Below are positions 26,753 to 35,219 of a DNA stretch of 64,000 bases, piece by piece. The position numbers and the translations under genes were made by a program. Each line of letters starts with the position of its first letter. The stretch's first letter is position 1. The stretch comes from Parvicella tangerina (lineage in GTDB: Bacteria; Bacteroidota; Bacteroidia; Flavobacteriales_D; Parvicellaceae), in contig NZ_OU015584.1 of NCBI RefSeq assembly GCF_907165195.1, forward strand, positions 3,482,978 through 3,546,977. The letters are read 5' to 3'. The notes below the pieces were generated by a model, which was not told the origin of the DNA, searched no databases, and worked only from the letters and a program-made list of their open reading frames with translations.

Positions 26753-28885
26753 CTACTCAATAATAATCTTAAGAAGTTCAGCATAGTCATTTGTGGTAAT
26801 ACTGAGCAAGTAAATTCCAGCGGACAGACTAAGATTCAGGTGATTTATTCCAGCCACTATATCGCCTTGAGACAACCTTTCACCTTTCATTGAATAAATT
26901 TCATATTCAGCTTTCATATCTGATTGGATACTAACCTCCCCATTGGACGGATTAGGAAAAGCTGAAAAGTTGCCGCCCCTTTCCTGATCAACACCCATTT
27001 CAAAACCACAGCTAGCATCAAAGTCAATTATTTGAAGTGAGGAAGACCCTGTTACAAACATTTTGTTCTGACTGTATAAGATATCCCAAGCCCCGTACCA
27101 TGAGTGATACAAATTACTATTATTCTCATCATACTTTTCATAGGTATACCCATTATAAACCACAATACCTAATGGAGTAGCAAACCAAATTCTATTTGTA
27201 CAATCAATCTCCATTTGAGCAACATCTTCTAAGCTATTTACCCCAGTTCCTGGAAAAGAACTTAAAACCTGATAACTACCATTAGAACTTATCTTATAAA
27301 TACTATGCTCAACGTTACCTGAACCAAAGGTATTATAGTCTGTGATTCGTGCCCAAATTGTACCGAAGTCATCTTTAACCATATCAAGACAGTACACCAA
27401 GCCAAAATAGCTATCTCCTGTTGCCACTGCCATGTCTATTTGATTCAAAATTGCACCAGAAGAAGAAAGCTCATGAATTACTCCATTTTTATCGAAGATG
27501 AGATAATTACCTTGTTTTGTGGATCTAATGATTTTGCAAGAAATTGTTTCAGCTACTGATAAGAACTGTTGGTTGTCCAAATCATAGATCATTAGAGAGT
27601 CTACTCCAGTATTATTGAACCCCCAAACAAAGTGCGTTGTTGTATCGTAGAACTCAGCTTTAAAATCTGTCAACAACGTTTGAACTGTTCCGTTCCATCC
27701 AACTTGTACGAATTCATACCACCCATTCACGTCTTTGATATTTCCGAAAATAAAATCATCACTAAAGGACATGGGATAAAATTCATCGTCTTGACCCAAC
27801 ATTGGCTCAATACATAGTTCACCCCATTGTTCATCTGTCAGATTGATATAATTAAAACCCCAAGAAGAATAGACTGAAAGAATTTCATTATCAATCAAAT
27901 GCATAATTCCTAAGTGATTTAAACCAAAATCATCTTCCCAGCCTGTTGGGTTAATGTAGCGCAGAAATTTATCTTGATCTTGTCCGGCAATCATTTCATC
28001 CTCTGAAACTTTATCAAAACACTTAATCGATCTAAAACGATCAACAGGATTGTCATTGTATTCGAAATTTACCCCATCAAAAACGGTATAGCCATCATAC
28101 TCATATCCGCCAGAAACTTGATAGGTGTGCGCGATATAGAGCGAATCATTAAACCACTCTATATTAAAACAATAATTAGTAAATAGATCACCGCCTGTAC
28201 TTCCTGTGGTATAGTGATTGGTCAAAACATCATTCTCATAAAGGTATATCCCATTATTTGTGGCCAACCACAAAGAATCTCCATTTTCTGCCACATCATA
28301 AGTAACATAATTCCTATTTAACGAATCTAACCAAATAAACTCTGTACCATTATGTTTTACTATCCCGTTAGATGTAAATCCATATAAATCACCTACATCG
28401 TTTTTGTAAATAAAACTGGACGTATATGGTACACCTTGAACATCTGGAACTTCTATCCATGCATTATTTTGTAAGTAGTAAAAGTGATACTCGGCAAACC
28501 ATACATTAGAAAACTGATCAGTTGCAATACTCCAAATATTATAATTATTCCAAGGATGACTATTGCTCAACCATGTTGTATCAAGCAATTCATTTACATA
28601 CCTGGCAACTCCTTGCCAAGAACTGGTATAAAATACAGTATCATTAATAAGACATAAGTCTCGTTGAGCAGATACGCCATCAACAACTGAAATGACACCA
28701 GCAGAATCTTTGTACAGCGCATAATTTTCTGACATAAGGTAAATTTGTCCATCCGTACGGACTTCAACATCCACTATATCCTTCGGCCAATTTTTTAAGG
28801 TGTTTTCTCTCGTATAAGTTGTCCAATTTTGAGCATGAACGAAAGTTGCAAAGAGTAAAAGATAGCTGGCTAATCTTAATTTCAT
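26753..28885 (-). CDS. T9SS-sorted secreted beta-propeller-like protein
   Basis: About 710 residues starting MKLRLASYLLLFATFVHAQ, a signal peptide; the frame extends to a TTG at 28924 but the ATG at 28885 fits better. The body has repeated Trp/Tyr-rich blocks (for example WSIATDQFSNVWFAEYHF, TDYNTFGSGNVEHSIYKIS, CTNRIWFATPLGIVVYNGY) like the two-component-regulator or ligand-binding propeller repeats. The last 70 or so residues are a type A sorting domain (FSAFPNPSNGEVSI ... LSAGIYLLSITTNDYAELLKIII). Exported through T9SS to the cell surface. Function unknown. Confidence 0.75.
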   Translation of the reverse strand: MKLRLASYLLLFATFVHAQNWTTYTRENTLKNWPKDIVDVEVRTDGQIYLMSENYALYKDSAGVISVVDGVSAQRDLCLINDTVFYTSSWQGVARYVNELLDTTWLSNSHPWNNYNIWSIATDQFSNVWFAEYHFYYLQNNAWIEVPDVQGVPYTSSFIYKNDVGDLYGFTSNGIVKHNGTEFIWLDSLNRNYVTYDVAENGDSLWLATNNGIYLYENDVLTNHYTTGSTGGDLFTNYCFNIEWFNDSLYIAHTYQVSGGYEYDGYTVFDGVNFEYNDNPVDRFRSIKCFDKVSEDEMIAGQDQDKFLRYINPTGWEDDFGLNHLGIMHLIDNEILSVYSSWGFNYINLTDEQWGELCIEPMLGQDDEFYPMSFSDDFIFGNIKDVNGWYEFVQVGWNGTVQTLLTDFKAEFYDTTTHFVWGFNNTGVDSLMIYDLDNQQFLSVAETISCKIIRSTKQGNYLIFDKNGVIHELSSSGAILNQIDMAVATGDSYFGLVYCLDMVKDDFGTIWARITDYNTFGSGNVEHSIYKISSNGSYQVLSSFPGTGVNSLEDVAQMEIDCTNRIWFATPLGIVVYNGYTYEKYDENNSNLYHSWYGAWDILYSQNKMFVTGSSSLQIIDFDASCGFEMGVDQERGGNFSAFPNPSNGEVSIQSDMKAEYEIYSMKGERLSQGDIVAGINHLNLSLSAGIYLLSITTNDYAELLKIIIE

Positions 28886-28994
28886 TGGGTTATTTTTTTG
28901 CAAGTTACGAAATTCTATATGCAATACCTTACCGATAAATGACTCGACAAAACCTTATCCTAAACAAATTCTTTGTAGTCTTCTTAATAAAAAA

Positions 28995-29561
28995 CTATTC
29001 ACAAGTGTCGTTGTAAAACTCCAACATATACCGCCAAAAGGTGATATGCTTCGGTAACAGCACTTTTTTGGTCTTATTTAAGTCATGGTAATGAATAAAC
29101 TCTTGATCAAAAGCTGAGCAACTAGCTAGTTTATTCCAGACTTTATTAGAAAAATGAGGCCTAGAGACTCTATAATATACCCCATCAATCAAGACATAGT
29201 AAATCCTACCGTTACCTCTACTGGTTGCCAACAGTTTTACTTTACCATCCAACATGACATTGCCTGAGCTATACATCACTTTACCTTGGCGGTTCTCCTG
29301 ACTAATCATCAGGTACTTTGATCCTTTATACAAGTAATGTGATACATTGGATATTGCAATCACGACATCAGACTTTCCTTTTTTCCTCTTGACAACCAGT
29401 GAATCATCGCTAAGCAGTTTGTAGGATATTCGATTTCCTGGAATGCTATCCTGGTCTTTTGTGATCACAACAATTTTTGGTTCTCGATGCTGACCAATAA
29501 CCCGACTCAGATTTAAAAAAAGGATTCCCCCAATTAAGGCTACCAGAAAAAGCTTATTCAT
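28995..29561 (-). CDS. Small exported protein of unknown function
   Basis: 188 residues with a signal peptide (MNKLFLVALIGGILFLNLSRVIGQ). The mature part is basic, with beta-strand patterns (KIVVITKDQDSIPGNRISYKLL) and aromatic segments near the end. No motif I recognise. The start overlaps the end of the upstream gene by 8 bases, so the two are translationally coupled and probably act together in the periplasm or outer membrane. Confidence 0.6.
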   Translation of the reverse strand: MNKLFLVALIGGILFLNLSRVIGQHREPKIVVITKDQDSIPGNRISYKLLSDDSLVVKRKKGKSDVVIAISNVSHYLYKGSKYLMISQENRQGKVMYSSGNVMLDGKVKLLATSRGNGRIYYVLIDGVYYRVSRPHFSNKVWNKLASCSAFDQEFIHYHDLNKTKKVLLPKHITFWRYMLEFYNDTCE

Positions 29562-30615
29562 TTCTCTTTTCGATCTCCGCCTCCATCACTTCAATCGACT
29601 TTTCGATATCAGCAATTTGAGCTTCTAACTCTTCCACCTCATTTGGAGACATGAATTTTTTCTTTGTTTTCAGCTTGAGCTTTAGTTTCCCTAGCTTTGA
29701 TTTGTAATCCAACCTTTTCTTTTTTAGCTGAAGGTTGCTCATATCTGCCATTTCAGCATCAGTAACCTCTAAGGCTTCTGCCTTTTCTTCTTCAGACAAA
29801 AGAGAAACTCCTTTTTTACGGTCTTCCTTAATCTCGTCCAGCTCTTCTTCGTAAGCCTTTTCATTCTCCTTGAACATTTGTCTTTCAGACTTATTCAGCA
29901 TCCCTTTATCCATCTGAAGATTAACCTTATCTAACTTATTGCTTGTAATCTTCTTTTCAACTTCCCATTCCATGATGTCATACATTTCGTCCTCCTTCTT
30001 CTTTCCTTCCACTTTTCCCTCGTCAATTTTGGATTGCGACTTGCTAATCTTGTTATCCAAGTTACTCAGTCTGTTTTCTAACATCATCTTTTGAGACTCC
30101 AGGCTTTCTTCTCTTGTCATTAATGGCGTTGAAGAAACACCTGTTGATCCGGTATTATTTGATGTATTATCCGCTGTACCTGAACTAGAGGACGAACTGG
30201 AAGAACTTCCACTTGAACCGCTACAAACCAACCCGTAAGATGCTACCAAAGTTGACTCACTCATAAAACCTCCAGATGCCTCTACCATTTCGGCAATAGG
30301 CTCTTCCATTTTAAGATGAGCATAATTGCTACCATCCAAGGTTACATAACCTTTAACTTCCCAACTCTTTTCAGCATTATTACAGATCTTTTCGCCTTTG
30401 ATATCAATACTCTTGGTTGGCAATGAAGAGACGTTGACAGAAACTTCACCATAGGAGTCAGTAACGCCAGAACCTAAGACCCCACCACCAATCATCACAT
30501 AGACGGTGTGCCCAGAAATTCCACTACCGTTATAGGTAATCTTTAGTTTAACAGTTTCTGCGAAGGAGGTTAAAGCGACTAATGACAACGTCAAAAAAGT
30601 AAATAATTTATTCAT
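29554..30615 (-). CDS. Exported protein with Ig-like domain and long coiled coil
   Basis: 353 residues. Signal peptide MNKLFTFLTLSLVALTSFAE, then a beta-sandwich-like domain (about 20-115, TVKLKITYNGSGISGHTVYVM, GSGVTDSYGEVSVNVSSL, with a transthyretin-like look), a Ser-rich low-complexity linker (about 133-160), and a highly charged Lys/Glu coiled coil (about 165-353). No enzymatic motif. Periplasmic scaffold or spacer is a guess from architecture. A -7 element lies 18 bases upstream of its ATG. It lies just past the carotenoid operon but is probably unrelated to it. Confidence 0.6.
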   Translation of the reverse strand: MNKLFTFLTLSLVALTSFAETVKLKITYNGSGISGHTVYVMIGGGVLGSGVTDSYGEVSVNVSSLPTKSIDIKGEKICNNAEKSWEVKGYVTLDGSNYAHLKMEEPIAEMVEASGGFMSESTLVASYGLVCSGSSGSSSSSSSSSGTADNTSNNTGSTGVSSTPLMTREESLESQKMMLENRLSNLDNKISKSQSKIDEGKVEGKKKEDEMYDIMEWEVEKKITSNKLDKVNLQMDKGMLNKSERQMFKENEKAYEEELDEIKEDRKKGVSLLSEEEKAEALEVTDAEMADMSNLQLKKKRLDYKSKLGKLKLKLKTKKKFMSPNEVEELEAQIADIEKSIEVMEAEIEKRNE

Positions 30616-30632
30616 GTTTTTCTTATTTGGTT

Positions 30633-30640
30633 CAAAAATA
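30633..30640 (-). promoter_or_regulatory. -7 element for the exported coiled-coil gene
   Basis: TATTTTTG on the minus strand, exact TAnnTTTG match, 18 bases before the ATG at 30615, and just past the stop of the lycopene cyclase gene. It separates the secreted pair from the carotenoid operon. Confidence 0.35.
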
Positions 30641-30654
30641 GGAAAATACAGGTA

Positions 30655-31332
30655 TCAAGAAGTATGCCTTAATTGCTCATAGGGTATCAAAACGAGCGTG
30701 TAAAAAAACAAGAAGTAAAACATATCCTCCACAGGAATGGTTAAAATCCGTATTCCGAGGTTTTCATCGTTGTTATACCAAACAATGGGCTCTTCTAATA
30801 AACTGCCTGTAAGCACCCCATTTACCAAAAGAAAAGGAACCAATGAAATAAGAAAACCCATCATTAGGTATCCAATAGACTTTTGTTTTGTCATCAACAT
30901 CACCAATATGATTAGACCAGCACCTACAAAATTGATGAACGTGTACCATCGATCATGAAAAAACACTCCCAAGATCAGTAATATTACTCCTATCACCCAA
31001 AACGATGGACGGGCTACTTTCTCAAAGACATCTCGAATATAAGCCCTACAGCATTCATAAATAAATACTGTGGCATAGGGCACCACGATAAAAAACAACC
31101 ATTCTTCAATTGGTAAATGAAATATCTCTAAACCACTTAAATAGTTTGGGTTGAACCCCCATACTCCATGAACTGTGAATGCAATGTCCCATGGAATAAA
31201 GATGAGCATCATCAGGCCAATTGACAAAAACAGACGTTTCCAGTTTTTGAAAAACCCTACTTTCTTGTCAAAAGATAAGGCAAGCGGCCCCAAAAATGTA
31301 AAGAGGTCAATCCAGAGGTATAAATACTGCAT
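30655..31332 (-). CDS. crtYcd: Lycopene cyclase, CrtYcd type
   Basis: 225 residues with six or seven hydrophobic helices. Two homologous halves each carry the Pro-x-Glu active segment of heterodimer-type lycopene cyclases: FHLPIEEWLFFIVVPY in the first and LTIPVEDMFYFLFFYT in the second, as in fused CrtYc-CrtYd proteins. It forms beta-ionone rings on lycopene ends in the membrane. Last gene of the carotenoid operon, 2 bases after crtZ. In a pathway with CruF, cyclisation of one end only would give a monocyclic product. Confidence 0.88.
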   Translation of the reverse strand: MQYLYLWIDLFTFLGPLALSFDKKVGFFKNWKRLFLSIGLMMLIFIPWDIAFTVHGVWGFNPNYLSGLEIFHLPIEEWLFFIVVPYATVFIYECCRAYIRDVFEKVARPSFWVIGVILLILGVFFHDRWYTFINFVGAGLIILVMLMTKQKSIGYLMMGFLISLVPFLLVNGVLTGSLLEEPIVWYNNDENLGIRILTIPVEDMFYFLFFYTLVLIPYEQLRHTS

Positions 31333-31334
31333 GA

Positions 31335-31817
31335 CTAGGCAGTTTTTCGTTTAAGGCTCATGGACTTTCTTGCCTCTTTGAAGTATTTTTTGGGAACGAT
31401 GAGCATGCCAAAACACTCTCCATCTTCTTTTCCTAAATGCTTGTGATGGACTTTATGAGCCTTTCTAAGCGCTCGAAAATAAATGTTATCTGTTCTCGTG
31501 AACCATTTGAATCGTTGGTGAATGAACACATCGTGCACCAAGAAATAGCAAAATCCATAAATAGCAATACCAATCCCAATGCTTACAGCAATGTAATTTG
31601 CATTCATCATGCCCAACATGATACACAACCAACTTGGCACAGCGAAAATCAAGAAAAACACATCGTTCTTTTCAAAAAAACCAGGTTCGTGTTGATGGTG
31701 ATCTTCATGGAAATACCACATCAGACCATGCATCACATATTTATGTGTGAACCAAGCCATGAATTCCATAAAAAAGAAAGTAGCTACAATTACCAACACG
31801 TAAACTAATGTCATCAT
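31335..31817 (-). CDS. crtZ: Beta-carotene 3-hydroxylase, CrtZ type
   Basis: Membrane non-heme diiron hydroxylase of the fatty acid hydroxylase superfamily, 160 residues with four helices. All four His clusters are visible: HKYVMH, HEDHHQH, HDVFIH and HKVHHKH. It adds a 3-OH to beta-ionone rings. Its start overlaps the cruF stop by 4 bases. Length matches bacterial CrtZ. Confidence 0.93.
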   Translation of the reverse strand: MMTLVYVLVIVATFFFMEFMAWFTHKYVMHGLMWYFHEDHHQHEPGFFEKNDVFFLIFAVPSWLCIMLGMMNANYIAVSIGIGIAIYGFCYFLVHDVFIHQRFKWFTRTDNIYFRALRKAHKVHHKHLGKEDGECFGMLIVPKKYFKEARKSMSLKRKTA

Positions 31818-32479
31818 ATTGCGATTCTTAATGTTGTAAAAAATATCATTTGAATAATAAACAAATAAATGGCGACTTTGTTGTCTCCCTCAGCCTTAGT
31901 GAGCATGATCACTTTATTAAACACTGCTGCTAAAACAAACCAAGCCACATAATTTTGAATAGGAATTTCAGGGTTAGACCAACTCCAAAAATCAAGCTTT
32001 ACGGCTACTGGCTCAATGATGAAATCGAGCAAAACTAAACTCACAGCAGCAAAAAATGGCACAACATACCATTTCTTGAACCACCTGGAGAATGTATACA
32101 CGCTAAAATAGCAAAGCATAGCCCAGTTTAACCCGATAACCAAGGGAACATCAAGTACTTTGACGCCTAGAGAATTTCCATAACTGTACACCCCAAATAT
32201 CTCACCCGTTTTGACGCCCAGCACTTCAATAAAGAACCCCAAAATGGCTACAGCCGCTATACCAAGAACCGTGATCGTCTTCCAATTTTCATGATTTGCA
32301 AACAATACAACGGCTGATATGATCAAGTTTAGCCAAGATAGCTGTGCAAACTGCTGTGGATTATCGCTTACTAACATTCCTGTTAGTCCAACACCGTAGA
32401 AAATAACGAGTAGTAAGAGAGAAATCTCAAACTTATATTTAACTAACTGCTGGAGCATGATTGGTTGCAATTTTAGCAC
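31814..32479 (-). CDS. cruF: Carotenoid 1,2-hydratase, CruF-like (DUF422)
   Basis: A seven-helix integral membrane protein of 221 residues. FGVYSYGNSLGVKVLDVPLVIGLNWAM fits the carotenoid biosynthesis (CruF/DUF422) family, which adds water to the psi end of acyclic or monocyclic carotenoids to make a 1'-OH. The overlap with the desaturase gene is 41 bases; an internal ATG at residue 8 (32458) would shorten the overlap to 20. It lies between the crtD-like gene and crtZ, the gene set known from saproxanthin- and myxol-producing flavobacteria. Confidence 0.8.
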   Translation of the reverse strand: MLKLQPIMLQQLVKYKFEISLLLLVIFYGVGLTGMLVSDNPQQFAQLSWLNLIISAVVLFANHENWKTITVLGIAAVAILGFFIEVLGVKTGEIFGVYSYGNSLGVKVLDVPLVIGLNWAMLCYFSVYTFSRWFKKWYVVPFFAAVSLVLLDFIIEPVAVKLDFWSWSNPEIPIQNYVAWFVLAAVFNKVIMLTKAEGDNKVAIYLFIIQMIFFTTLRIAI

Positions 32480-33923
32480 TTAACAAACACAATGGTATTC
32501 CCCCGCCGGGGTGAGCACTACCACCTACAAAGTAAAGTCCTTTAAGTTTCTTATGAAAATTGGGATGTCGCAAAAACGCAGCATATTTCGAATTGCTAGA
32601 AGTGCCATACAGCGAACCTTGGTATGAGAGTGTTTTGGACTCTATCGTCTCTGGAAAAAGCTTCTCTTCACAAGTGATAAGACCGTCTATATCTTCACCT
32701 AAAGCGACACTTAATTTACGGATAATGTTCTTTTTTGAGTTTTCAATATATTCTTCCCAATTGATCGTTCCTTTTGGAGGCGTGTTGATCATTACAAACC
32801 AATTCTCGCCATTTTCGGGAGCATCATCCTTCTTTACTTTTGATGAGATATGTATATAGATAGTTGGATCATCAAATAGCTGTTTTTTGTCAAAAATGGC
32901 TTCAAATTCACCACGATAGTCATCAGCGAAAAAAATATTGTGTACTCCCATCTGCTCAAACTGCTTGTTGATTCCCCAATAAAATATCAACGCGCTACTA
33001 GACCTTTCCTGTTCCAGTTTCTTCTGAGGCACCTGGATTCCTTTTAGTAGCTTATGATAGGTAAAATATACATCCATATTGCTGTATACAACGTCAGCAT
33101 GCACTACACCATCATCTTGAATACGAACCCCCGAGATGATATTTCCATCGTGAAGGATTTCCAAAACAGGGGTATTATATGTAAACCTAACACCAAGATC
33201 TTCTGCCAGTTTCAACAACGAATTGGTAATGGAAACCATTCCTTTTTTCGGAAAGAAAGCTCCTACATTGAACTCATAATGAGGAATCACCTCCATAATA
33301 CCAGGTGTTTGGAAGGGGCTTGAGCCATTGTAGGTAGCATATCGATCAAAAAGCTGAACTAATTTAGGATCATCAAAAGACCTTTGATTGACCTCATGTA
33401 GTGTTTTATTTAGTCCAAGCTTAGGTGTCCGGAAGATCGCTTTTGCCGTTGCTAAATTCAAGAATCCCCGCCAATCATTAAGACTTTGTTCTAAAAATAA
33501 TTTTCCAGTAGTTTCTTCAATAAACTTTGCCTGCTCAAGCTTTGCTATAATCTGTTCTTTGGTACAATTGAAGTGAAATGCAGCATCCTTAGCAAATTGA
33601 TTAGGTTTGGCATCTGCAACAAAGGAAGTTCCATCGTTCCAGAAATAATGACAAACTTTTTCAAGCCGTTCATAAGTAAAGTACGCTTCGGGCTTCCTTC
33701 CAGCTAATGCAAATAATTCCTCAACGTACTGAGGCATGGTAAACAAGGAAGGGCCTGCGTCAAAGCGATAATCACCACATCGAATTTCCGACAGTTTTCC
33801 TCCTGGATAGCCGTTCTTTTCAAATACGCTGACGTCATATCCTTTAACTGCCAATCGAATGGAAGCAGCTATCCCAGCTATCCCAGAACCTATAACAATT
33901 GCTTTTTTAGGCATTTTTGCCAA
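32439..33923 (-). CDS. crtD: Carotenoid desaturase, CrtI/CrtD family (CrtD-like)
   Basis: FAD-dependent desaturase of 494 residues. The N-terminal dinucleotide fold is VIGSGIAGIAASIRLAVKGYDV, followed by FEKNGYPGGK; the C-terminal FAD segment is GLYFVGGSAHPGGGIPLCLLSAKIA. It is the second CrtI-family gene of the operon. Because crtI is already present at 35220 and CruF is encoded next door, I assign this one as 1-hydroxycarotenoid 3,4-desaturase (CrtD); the split of roles between the two is inferred, not proven. Starts 17 bases inside the SRPBCC gene. Confidence 0.8.
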   Translation of the reverse strand: MAKMPKKAIVIGSGIAGIAASIRLAVKGYDVSVFEKNGYPGGKLSEIRCGDYRFDAGPSLFTMPQYVEELFALAGRKPEAYFTYERLEKVCHYFWNDGTSFVADAKPNQFAKDAAFHFNCTKEQIIAKLEQAKFIEETTGKLFLEQSLNDWRGFLNLATAKAIFRTPKLGLNKTLHEVNQRSFDDPKLVQLFDRYATYNGSSPFQTPGIMEVIPHYEFNVGAFFPKKGMVSITNSLLKLAEDLGVRFTYNTPVLEILHDGNIISGVRIQDDGVVHADVVYSNMDVYFTYHKLLKGIQVPQKKLEQERSSSALIFYWGINKQFEQMGVHNIFFADDYRGEFEAIFDKKQLFDDPTIYIHISSKVKKDDAPENGENWFVMINTPPKGTINWEEYIENSKKNIIRKLSVALGEDIDGLITCEEKLFPETIESKTLSYQGSLYGTSSNSKYAAFLRHPNFHKKLKGLYFVGGSAHPGGGIPLCLLSAKIATNHAPAVS

Positions 33924-34377
33924 AGATATCTTTTATTATTTTTTTTCTGTAGTCGAAGATTTCTTTGAGCTTTTTTCTAATCAACACCTTATTTGCTAAA
34001 TCTCCTAGCACACCCATTGGAGGTTGATAGTGGACAATATCCTCCATCAGTACACCATGTTCAACTTCCTTAAATCGATGTTGATGGTGCCAGATTTTGT
34101 AAGGACCTTGCTTTTGCTCATCGATAAAAAAATAAGGTTCCTTGACCTGGGTAATCTCTGTAGTCCATTTCATCGGAATGCCCGCTACGGGTTTAACCAC
34201 ATACCGAATGATCTGGCCTGGATACATTTCTTCTGTGTCAGCGTTAGAAATAATATCAAACCCCATGTAATCTGGGGTGATCTTTTTCAGGTTCTCCGGA
34301 CTAGAAAAAAAGCTCCATGCCTCTTGCATTGAGACATCTTTCAATAATTGATCTCTTTTTAAGACATGAACTCCCAT
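33907..34377 (-). CDS. SRPBCC-fold ligand-binding/cyclase-like protein
   Basis: 156 residues with the helix-grip (START/polyketide cyclase-like) pattern: MQEAWSFFSSPENLKKITPDYMGFDI and PYKIWHHQHRFKEVEHGVLMEDIVHYQ. No signal peptide or membrane helix. SRPBCC proteins bind hydrophobic ligands. It sits between crtB and the crtD-like gene, with a 17-base overlap to the latter and 4 bases after crtB, so it is co-expressed with carotenoid synthesis. A carrier or chaperone for carotenoid intermediates is a reasonable inference, but no direct evidence is visible. Confidence 0.8.
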   Translation of the reverse strand: MGVHVLKRDQLLKDVSMQEAWSFFSSPENLKKITPDYMGFDIISNADTEEMYPGQIIRYVVKPVAGIPMKWTTEITQVKEPYFFIDEQKQGPYKIWHHQHRFKEVEHGVLMEDIVHYQPPMGVLGDLANKVLIRKKLKEIFDYRKKIIKDIFGKNA

Positions 34378-34381
34378 GGCA

Positions 34382-35218
34382 TTACAATAAGTTGAAACTA
34401 TGCTTCAAATAAGAGCTAAAAAACAGTGCGTACTTCTTACGATTTGGAATTCTAATACGCGTATTCATGATTGCGGAGGCTGGAGTTTTCTGAATCTTAT
34501 TTAGAAGTCGCGCATAATAGATGTAGGCCACATAAACACCAAACCTCGATTCTTTCGGAAGCTTTGTAATCCCGATATACCCCTGTCTGAAATCTTCTGC
34601 GATATCTTCCTCCAATTGAGCTTTTACCTCATCGTCAAAAGCTTCGAAGTCCACTCCTGGAAAATAAGTTCTTCCCAATTCTTTGTAATCATCTTTCAAA
34701 TCTCTGAGAAAGTTTATTTTCTGAAAAGCAGAACCTAGCTTCATTGCATAAGGCTTAAGTTCTTCATACATTTTCTCATCACCATCCACAAACACCTTTA
34801 GACACATCAATCCTACGACTTCCGCTGAGCCCAAGATATACTTTTCATAGGTGTCCTGATCATACTCAACATCTCCCAGATCCATCTCCATACTATCCAG
34901 AAAAGTATCGGTAAGTTCCAAAGGAATTTTATACTTATTCACCACCCATTGGTAAGCATTCAGCACGGGATTTGTACTAATCTTATCTTGTATCGCCTTA
35001 TAGGTGTCTGCTCTAAACTCTTTGAGCAATCGTCTCTTATCAAAATCATGAAAGGTATCCACAATTTCGTCTGCCACTCTTACATAACCGTAAATAGCAT
35101 AAATGGGGTCATGAAAGCGCTTGTGCAAGAAACGAATTCCCAATGAAAAGGAAGTACTGTATTTCTTTGTAATAATTGTACTTGACTTAATCGATATTTG
35201 ATCGTATAACTCTTTCAT
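34382..35218 (-). CDS. crtB: Phytoene synthase
   Basis: Joins two geranylgeranyl diphosphates to phytoene. 278 residues from the ATG at 35218 (MKELYDQISIKSS), 1 base after the crtI stop; a GTG at 35269 would add 17 residues overlapping crtI and is less likely. Asp-rich Mg-binding motifs are in YVRVADEIVDTFHD and INFLRDLKDDYKELGRTYFP. No geranylgeranyl diphosphate synthase (crtE) is in this window, so the substrate must come from a gene elsewhere. Confidence 0.95.
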   Translation of the reverse strand: MKELYDQISIKSSTIITKKYSTSFSLGIRFLHKRFHDPIYAIYGYVRVADEIVDTFHDFDKRRLLKEFRADTYKAIQDKISTNPVLNAYQWVVNKYKIPLELTDTFLDSMEMDLGDVEYDQDTYEKYILGSAEVVGLMCLKVFVDGDEKMYEELKPYAMKLGSAFQKINFLRDLKDDYKELGRTYFPGVDFEAFDDEVKAQLEEDIAEDFRQGYIGITKLPKESRFGVYVAYIYYARLLNKIQKTPASAIMNTRIRIPNRKKYALFFSSYLKHSFNLL

Positions 35219-35219
35219 T

